This document shows, in pieces, positions 6,242 to 10,941 of a stretch of 10,941 nt of DNA. Each line of letters begins with the position of its first letter. Position 1 is the stretch's first letter. Position numbers and translations under genes: made by a program. This DNA comes from Acidobacteriota bacterium (GTDB lineage Bacteria; Acidobacteriota; Terriglobia; UBA7540). The notes below the pieces were generated by a model, which saw nothing but the letters and a program-made list of their open reading frames with translations, was not told the DNA's origin and did not search any database. The DNA lies in assembly GCA_021784615.1 (NCBI GenBank), contig JAJYHU010000311.1, positions 1 to 10,941 on the forward strand, in the 5' to 3' direction.

Positions 6242-6641
6242 GACCAGTCCACAAAATCTTTGTGTGTCTGTTTGCTGAGGCTGGTCGGGTAAACAAGGGA
6301 AAGAATGCGCGTTGCGTCAGAGTGCGCTCTGATCGGGTGAATTGCTGTAAACTCTTAAGCGTGACTTCCGCTGGCATTGCGGGACCGAGCGCGACCGAAA
6401 TTACGATCAAGGACAGACCGCAGCGATTCATCGAAGTAAACAGGGGGATGTAGAGCTTTCGGCTCTCCCGAAAACCCAGTAAGCCACCCAATATTTTTCT
6501 GATCACGACACCAATCTTTCGGTGGGACGGCTGCAGGTTTCCTTTCAGCGTTGAGGGGTTTTTCGAATTGTTTGGGAGTTCAGGCGATGGCCAATTGGCC
6601 GAATTTTAGGGACACACTCTTGATCGAGAGGAGAAGGCTAA

Positions 6642-9600
6642 ATGGTGAAGCAAGGGAAATTGGTGCCGAACAGCACGGCATTAACATGGTTGTCAAGTTG
6701 TCTATGGGCGTTTGTCCAACGCTTTGCGCACGGATGCCCTCTCGTATTGGCCGTGGTAGCCGTGGTCGGCAGCTTGTGCGGAGCCCCATACGCGGCAGCG
6801 GCATTCAGACGTACAGCCGATGGTACAGTTGTCGACGGCAACGTCCGGCTCACCGTGATCACGCCCACGCTGGTTCGTCTGGAGTTCAGCGAGAACGGAA
6901 AGTTTGTTGACTGGCGCTCTTATTTTGCGTGGCATCGGAATGTTAAGCCGCCGCAATTTGATGTGCGGCAGAAGTTAGGGATCCTCACCATCACCACTTC
7001 ACGGCTGAAACTCACGTGGCAAGGCGGCGAGAATGGATTTAACGCCAGAAATCTTTCGATCCAGTTTCTAAATAATGGCGGCACATGGGAAACTTGGCGC
7101 CCTGGTGACAAGCAGGTTGGCAATTTAGGCGGCACTTTGAAGTCCTTGGATGGTTGCAGCGGGGCGGAGCCGCTTCCAGATGGCGTCGTGTCGCGTGACG
7201 GCTGGTATCTGTTTCGGGACGATACATTTCTGGTCAGCGACGGTAACAATCCCTGGATGCAGCCGCGACCGAAATCCGAGATTGCGGACTGGTACTTCTT
7301 CGGCTACGGCAAAGGACATTACCACACGGCGCTGCAAGACCTGACGACCATCAGCGGGCGCATACCCATTCCGCCGCGCTATATGCTGGGGGCATGGCGG
7401 TCGCGGTATCACAGCTACACGGGGGACGAATTCAAGCAACTGGAGGTCGAATACAATGTCCACAAATTTCCGCTGGACGTGCTGGTGATGGACATGGGCT
7501 GGCATACAACACCGCACTGGGGTTCGCTTGATTGGAACAAGGAGATGATACCGCATCCGACCCAGCTATTGGCTTGGCTGCACGAGCATGGACTCCACGT
7601 TACGCTGAACTGGCACCCGAACGAAGGAGTTGGTCCCTGGTACAGTCAGTACGAAGAGTTTTGCCGCGCCATCGGGAACGATCCGGCAAAACAAAAAATC
7701 ATTCCTTTTGAAGACGACAATGAGAAATTTATGCACAGCTATTTCAAGTTGCTCATGGATCCCCTGGAAAAGCAGGGCGTCGACTTCTGGTGGCTGGACG
7801 GGGGAATCCATCTGGCCTGGGACAATGCACTGGACTTCTGGGATATTGGCCGTGCCTCTAGGGGCCGTCGTGGAGCCTCGTTCAGCCGCTGGGGCGGATG
7901 GGGCGATCAGCGATATCCCGTCTCGTTCTCCGGCGATACCTTTTCGCTTTGGCGAGTGCTCCGGTTCGAGGTGCCGTTTACGTCTACCTCAGGCAATGTC
8001 GGCGCCGACTACTGGTCCAACGATATCAGCGGATTTCAGTTGAAGATTCCGAGTTCCGAACTTTTTGCTCGCTGGGTTCAGTTTGGATCGCTGAGCCCGG
8101 TGTTCCGAACCCATGGCACAAACCACTTTGGCAACTACCGCACCCCCTGGTATTACGGCAGGCAGGCGGAAGAAGCCTCACGCCGGGCTTATGACTTGAG
8201 ATCGGAGCTATTTCCCTATATCTATACCTGCGCCTACCTGTGCTGGAGAAAGTCGCTTCCCCTGGTGCGCCCGCTCTATCTGACTTATCCATCTGCTGGA
8301 CAGGCCTATACGCGTCCCGAGGAGTATCAGTTCGGTCCCTCTTTGCTGGTCGCTCCAATTGTCAGCAGAGGCATGGGGAAAGGGTGGCTTGGCGCAACGG
8401 ACGTGTGGTTTCCCGATGGCACATGGTGGAATCTGTTAACAAATGAACGTGTGGGCAAGCCCGGAGATCATCCTGTGCTAGCGACCGCCGACCAAATTCC
8501 AGTTTTCGTTCGCGGCGGTGTGCCGCTGCCGACGCAGCCCGCGACGCTCCGCATGGCGGAAAAGCCGGTCAATCCGCTGGTCGTGCGCGTCTACCCGGGC
8601 CCGAGCGGGCACTTTACGCTCTATGAAGATGACGGCACGTCACCGGCTTATCTGCACGGAAACTATGCCCTGACTCCGCTGCAATATGAGAATCTTGGAG
8701 AAAAAGGGGTTCGGGTTGTTGTTGGTCCCACCTCCGGCAGTTACGCAGGCCAGCCGAGATCGCGCCGCGTAATCGTTCGACTGCCCGGAACCACCCACCC
8801 GGAGCGCGTGATGATCGGCAGTAAGGCTGTGCCTGACTCGCCCACAGCTTTGCCCGGCTACACGTATGATCCCGCCACCGTGACAACGGACATCCGCCTG
8901 CCGAGCACGTCCATCCGCAAGGCGGTTGAAATCAGCGTGGTTTTCAAGGGCTCTCAGAGTGTCCAGGCACTGCTGCCGGAGGTTGTAAACCGCCTTGCCG
9001 TCACCCACCGCGCCTTGGCGGGAGTGGGCCAGGCCCTCGCGGAATGGAAGTTTCAAGTGAATCGGCTATTGCTCCACCTCCAGACTCTGCGTTCGCGGGC
9101 GGCACAGGAATTCGGCGCCACATCTTCCGCCGAGGTGCTCGCGGGTTTGAAGGCTGCCGACACTGAACTGGCCCAAGTTCAGACAACTGTCTCCCAGTAT
9201 CAGAACGAACAATCGCAGGCTGCCGGCTTTGCGCTTGCCAATGCTTTCCTGAGCGCAAGGGTCAAGCTGCGCAAGGCTAACGTGGGAATATTGCTGCACG
9301 ATGAGCCCCTTTTTCGGAAGATTTATAATGAGCCAAACAATATTGTAGGCTACAATGACGGGATCCTCCTGCAGGCTCTGCTGCCGGCGGCACAAGGCGG
9401 GGACACACTCGCTGTTAACGTGCCGGACCTCGCGCAGCGGGACTTTGCTCTGCCGGAAGGCAAGCATTCGGTGTTTGTATTCCTTCCAATCATGGACGCC
9501 ACCCGGCATCCTCTCTACCATCTTCGCGGTACCGCAACACTCGAAATCCATTCGGGCGGCTCACCGCGCTCGCTGAGCCGCAGCATTGACGTTCAGCGGC

Positions 9601-10142
9601 GACTGCTGGTCGCGTGGAGTATGGCCGGTCCTTTTGCCTTGGGACAAGCGCCTAAACTCGGTGACACACTGATCACCCCGGCTACCCTGCATGAGTCCTA
9701 CGAGGGCAAGGGCGGCAAAGCCATAAAGTGGGTAAGGCTCAGCAATAAAAGCTATACAGGCTATTTAGGAGGCCGCCATTATCTGGCGGCCCTTAAGCGG
9801 TGGATCGACCTCTACACGATCTACCATGATGACCATGCATCGGCGGCCATCGGCGTCACGTGGGTCAAGGCATCATCGCCACTGACGTGTAATGTCAGCG
9901 TGCGACACGACGGCGGGATTGTGCTGTGGATCAACAGGCAGCAAATCATCAATTCGCCCGGAACACAGGGAATATCCAACTTGTCTGATCCACCACCGGA
10001 AGTTGTTAAGATACCCCTTCGAAAAGGCTGGAACCAAGTTGTCGTGAAAACGGATCATGGCGCAAAGGATTGGGGCTTTTCCGTGCGCCTTCATCTGCCG
10101 CCTGGAGTCGTTTGTGAACAGTCCGCCGAACCGGGGTTTTAA
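6642..10142 (+). CDS. Secreted multidomain GH31 glycoside hydrolase
   Basis: A 1166-residue exported alpha-glycosidase. ATG 6642 has AGGAG 8 nt upstream. The N-region is long (about 32 residues), then PLVLAVVAVVGSL and a signal peptidase site near AYAAAA-F. Residues ~55-240 form the GH31 N-terminal beta-sandwich. The catalytic barrel is about 245-545, with PLDVLVMDMGWH (277-288), WLHEHGLHVTLNWHPNEG (312-329), the nucleophile Asp386 in FWWLD, and the acid/base Asp432 in FSGD, so the double-displacement retaining pair is intact. YEDDGTSPAY (661-670) marks a DUF5110-like domain. A helical stretch (about 778-880) and a C-terminal PA14/jelly-roll-like module (about 990-1155: WSMAGPF, DGGIVLWINRQQ, KGWNQVVVKTD) follow. 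The specificity (alpha-glucosidase, alpha-xylosidase, alpha-GalNAcase or other) cannot be read reliably. The fucosidase downstream suggests a shared glycan. Confidence 0.93.
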   Translation: MVKQGKLVPNSTALTWLSSCLWAFVQRFAHGCPLVLAVVAVVGSLCGAPYAAAAFRRTADGTVVDGNVRLTVITPTLVRLEFSENGKFVDWRSYFAWHRNVKPPQFDVRQKLGILTITTSRLKLTWQGGENGFNARNLSIQFLNNGGTWETWRPGDKQVGNLGGTLKSLDGCSGAEPLPDGVVSRDGWYLFRDDTFLVSDGNNPWMQPRPKSEIADWYFFGYGKGHYHTALQDLTTISGRIPIPPRYMLGAWRSRYHSYTGDEFKQLEVEYNVHKFPLDVLVMDMGWHTTPHWGSLDWNKEMIPHPTQLLAWLHEHGLHVTLNWHPNEGVGPWYSQYEEFCRAIGNDPAKQKIIPFEDDNEKFMHSYFKLLMDPLEKQGVDFWWLDGGIHLAWDNALDFWDIGRASRGRRGASFSRWGGWGDQRYPVSFSGDTFSLWRVLRFEVPFTSTSGNVGADYWSNDISGFQLKIPSSELFARWVQFGSLSPVFRTHGTNHFGNYRTPWYYGRQAEEASRRAYDLRSELFPYIYTCAYLCWRKSLPLVRPLYLTYPSAGQAYTRPEEYQFGPSLLVAPIVSRGMGKGWLGATDVWFPDGTWWNLLTNERVGKPGDHPVLATADQIPVFVRGGVPLPTQPATLRMAEKPVNPLVVRVYPGPSGHFTLYEDDGTSPAYLHGNYALTPLQYENLGEKGVRVVVGPTSGSYAGQPRSRRVIVRLPGTTHPERVMIGSKAVPDSPTALPGYTYDPATVTTDIRLPSTSIRKAVEISVVFKGSQSVQALLPEVVNRLAVTHRALAGVGQALAEWKFQVNRLLLHLQTLRSRAAQEFGATSSAEVLAGLKAADTELAQVQTTVSQYQNEQSQAAGFALANAFLSARVKLRKANVGILLHDEPLFRKIYNEPNNIVGYNDGILLQALLPAAQGGDTLAVNVPDLAQRDFALPEGKHSVFVFLPIMDATRHPLYHLRGTATLEIHSGGSPRSLSRSIDVQRRLLVAWSMAGPFALGQAPKLGDTLITPATLHESYEGKGGKAIKWVRLSNKSYTGYLGGRHYLAALKRWIDLYTIYHDDHASAAIGVTWVKASSPLTCNVSVRHDGGIVLWINRQQIINSPGTQGISNLSDPPPEVVKIPLRKGWNQVVVKTDHGAKDWGFSVRLHLPPGVVCEQSAEPGF

Positions 10143-10144
10143 AT

Positions 10145-10280
10145 AGACGTACCCTATAAGCGTTTGTTCCAGTCTTTGGTTTTGGGTTGCCGCCGGATCG
10201 CGTCCAAGGGAAGAGGGCGCCGCCAGTGCAATCGACGGCATGAGCCCAAGCACGAAAACGGAAACGAGGGTTCTTTTCAT
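10145..10280 (-). pseudogene. N-terminal remnant of a small secreted protein
   Basis: ATG 10280-10278 opens MKRTLVSVFVLGLMPSIALA, followed by APSSLGRDPAATQNQRLEQT and LIGYV. This is a textbook signal peptide (basic start, hydrophobic core, A-L-A cleavage). The early mature part recalls small exported proteins that continue KTLTGWVSDAMCG; here the match ends after QTLIGYV, at the point where the GH31 coding sequence ends on the other strand. The frame formally continues to 9873 antisense to GH31, but that part carries no recognisable domain. I read it as a gene whose 3' part was replaced. The ribosome site is weak (AGGCAG). Confidence 0.45.
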
Positions 10281-10336
10281 TGTGCTGCCTAAAATCGAGC
10301 GTTGGGCTTTCCTAAATGCGATCACAATCTTATCAG

Positions 10337-10348
10337 ACGTTGCATCGT
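10337..10348. promoter_or_regulatory. Operator-like near-palindrome, distal copy
   Basis: ACGTTGCATCGT is palindromic at 10 of 12 positions. Eleven of its bases recur as an exact reverse complement 129 bp downstream, inside the GH29 promoter. The layout is like paired repressor sites of LacI- or GntR-type sugar regulators, but no regulator is identified. Confidence 0.35.
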
Positions 10349-10466
10349 TAGAAACTTAGCTTTTTGCCGCGCGGTGGCCGTCACCATGGAGGTCGAGTGC
10401 ATCCGCCAAGCCAGGCGGGGCCCGACTAACCGACTCCGCCAACGGGACTGAAAACCAACTCCGCGG

Positions 10467-10495
10467 TTGAGGCTTTCGATGCAACGTGGTAAAAG
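10467..10495 (+). promoter_or_regulatory. Promoter candidate for the fucosidase gene
   Basis: TTGAGG (10467-10472) and TAAAAG (10490-10495) have a 17-bp spacer and match 4 of 6 positions each. Transcription would start near 10502, giving a leader of about 28 nt with AGGAG (10517-10521) 8 nt before the ATG. Confidence 0.4.
10476..10487. promoter_or_regulatory. Operator-like near-palindrome, proximal copy inside the promoter spacer
   Basis: TCGATGCAACGT carries the exact reverse complement of ACGTTGCATCG from the distal copy. It lies between the -35 and -10 candidates of the fucosidase promoter, where a bound repressor would block polymerase. Confidence 0.35.
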
Positions 10496-10529
10496 CTGTG
10501 GTGGGTTGTTTACGCGAGGAGAATAAAAT

Positions 10530-10941
10530 ATGAGCCGCAAGAACATTCCCTGGAATCTTAGTCGCAGGGACATGCTTCGCGCAGTAGGAGCCGGAAGTGC
10601 TGCCGCATTTTCAGTCCACACCGGCGCAGCCTCTCAAGCGCCTGCTGATCCCCAGTCTGCCGTGAAGCACGCATCTTGTTGGAATGAAGTGAACGATGTG
10701 GATGCTTCGAGAGCGCGCCAGCACGAACAACGAATGGCATGGTTTAATGAAGCCAAGTTCGGCATGTTCATCCATTGGGGACCATGCTCGCTAGCCAGCG
10801 TGGAGATTTCCTGGCCAATCATGCGTCCGGGACCTCAATGGCCGATCACTCAAGAAGAATACGTCAATCTTTACAAACGGTTTAATCCTGTGAAGTACGA
10901 TCCTGACGCCTGGGTGGAACTGGCACAAGAGGCGGGCCAGC
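10530..10941 (+). CDS. Tat-exported GH29 alpha-L-fucosidase, 3' end missing (runs off right edge)
   Basis: The first 137 residues are visible. LSRRDMLRAVGAGSAAAFS (residues 10-28) is a twin-arginine signal with R12-R13, so the enzyme is probably folded, then exported. The mature part has QRMAWFNEAKFGMFIHWGPC (67-86), the highly conserved GH29 opening in which His82 and Trp83 line the fucose pocket. EISWPIM, PITQEEYVNLYKRFNP and YDPDAWVELAQEAGQ match the start of the catalytic barrel. The nucleophile Asp lies beyond the edge, so activity cannot be judged. GH29 enzymes release terminal alpha-L-fucose with retention of configuration. ATG 10530 has AGGAG 8 nt upstream. It follows GH31 in the same direction after a 387-nt gap with its own promoter candidate, so it may be separately controlled. 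Confidence 0.9.
   Translation, partial: MSRKNIPWNLSRRDMLRAVGAGSAAAFSVHTGAASQAPADPQSAVKHASCWNEVNDVDASRARQHEQRMAWFNEAKFGMFIHWGPCSLASVEISWPIMRPGPQWPITQEEYVNLYKRFNPVKYDPDAWVELAQEAGQ

Larger units (their letters stand above)
5499..6641. other. 1.1-kb gap of gene debris between esterase and GH31
   Basis: No intact gene of normal size is convincing here. It contains, in order, a promoter-like pair with a 24-codon micro-ORF (5618-5745), the truncated N-terminus of a hydrolase (5897-6060), a decayed antisense transposase fragment (6091-6241), and about 350 nt (6290-6641) with no coding match that I recognise. A small AGAGC/GCTCT hairpin at 6452-6466 has no T-run and is not called a terminator. The GH31 promoter should lie in the last 100 nt, but I could not fix it. 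Confidence 0.55.
10143..10529. other. Gap between GH31 and GH29 with truncated gene, operator-like sites and promoter
   Basis: This 387-nt region holds a minus-strand signal-peptide remnant (10145-10280), two mirror-image near-palindromes (10337-10348 and 10476-10487), a sigma70-like promoter (10467-10495) and a small CCGCC/GGCGG stem (10403-10418). I see no rho-independent terminator for GH31. Confidence 0.5.

Noticed and set aside
6051..6295. TGTTTA (6051-6056) and TAAACA (6290-6295) as terminal inverted repeats of the IS relic
   Set aside because: Only six bases match, no flanking target duplication is seen, and TGTTTA belongs to the hydrolase codons for LFS, so chance is likely.
6452..6466. 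AGAGC/GCTCT hairpin as a terminator
   Set aside because: The stem is five base pairs, no T-run follows, and no intact gene ends just upstream.
9873..10140. Continuation of the minus-strand frame from 10280 through the GH31 3' end as a real overlapping gene
   Set aside because: The antisense part covers well-conserved GH31 C-terminal module codons and shows no domain of its own.
1..10941. CRISPR array, tRNA, rRNA or phage module
   Set aside because: No regularly spaced repeats, cloverleaf-like stretches, rRNA motifs or phage structural proteins were seen on either strand.

Overview
The window looks like chromosomal DNA of a free-living, heterotrophic, Gram-negative-type bacterium. An Acidobacteriota member (soil or metagenomic) is my best guess. 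This rests on gene style: membrane-anchored mono-heme cytochromes with an SGxAPVA linker, a PadR-type repressor translationally coupled to an outer-membrane-like protein, long secreted glycoside hydrolases with C-terminal accessory domains, and a twin-arginine (Tat) signal on a fucosidase. No 16S rRNA or other decisive marker is present, so the phylum is an inference.

Positions 1-4328 are all on the minus strand. In transcription order they hold a small secreted protein with an Ig-like fold (4328-3912), two tandem paralogous membrane-anchored cytochromes c (3682-3086 and 2996-2421), a PadR-like regulator (2333-2013), an outer-membrane-like protein that overlaps it by 4 nt but carries a frameshift in a run of seven G (2016-1247), and the N-terminal three quarters of the tRNA(Ile)-lysidine synthase TilS (1001 to the left edge).

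Positions 4623-10941 are mainly on the plus strand and hold exported carbohydrate-active enzymes: a GxSxG alpha/beta-hydrolase of the acetyl-esterase/BD-FAE kind (4623-5498), a 1166-residue multidomain GH31 glycosidase (6642-10142), and a Tat-exported GH29 alpha-L-fucosidase cut by the right edge (10530-end). An esterase, a GH31 enzyme and an alpha-fucosidase together suggest use of a fucosylated, possibly acetylated glycan. Xyloglucan is one candidate and a host-type fucosylated glycan another. No transporter or dedicated sugar regulator lies in the window.

The gaps between the three enzymes contain gene debris. Between esterase and GH31 there is the 5' end of a PAF-acetylhydrolase-like hydrolase gene that runs directly into a decayed transposase OrfA fragment on the opposite strand. 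Between GH31 and GH29 there is the signal-peptide end of a small secreted protein, on the minus strand, cut off where the GH31 gene ends. The GH29 gene has a plausible promoter with an operator-like near-palindrome in its spacer and a second, mirror-image copy about 130 bp upstream. I see no CRISPR array, tRNA, rRNA, phage genes or recognisable defence system. The most interesting items are the possible operator pair, the truncated genes at the junctions, the divergent GH31 with its long C-terminal extension, and the G-tract frameshift.
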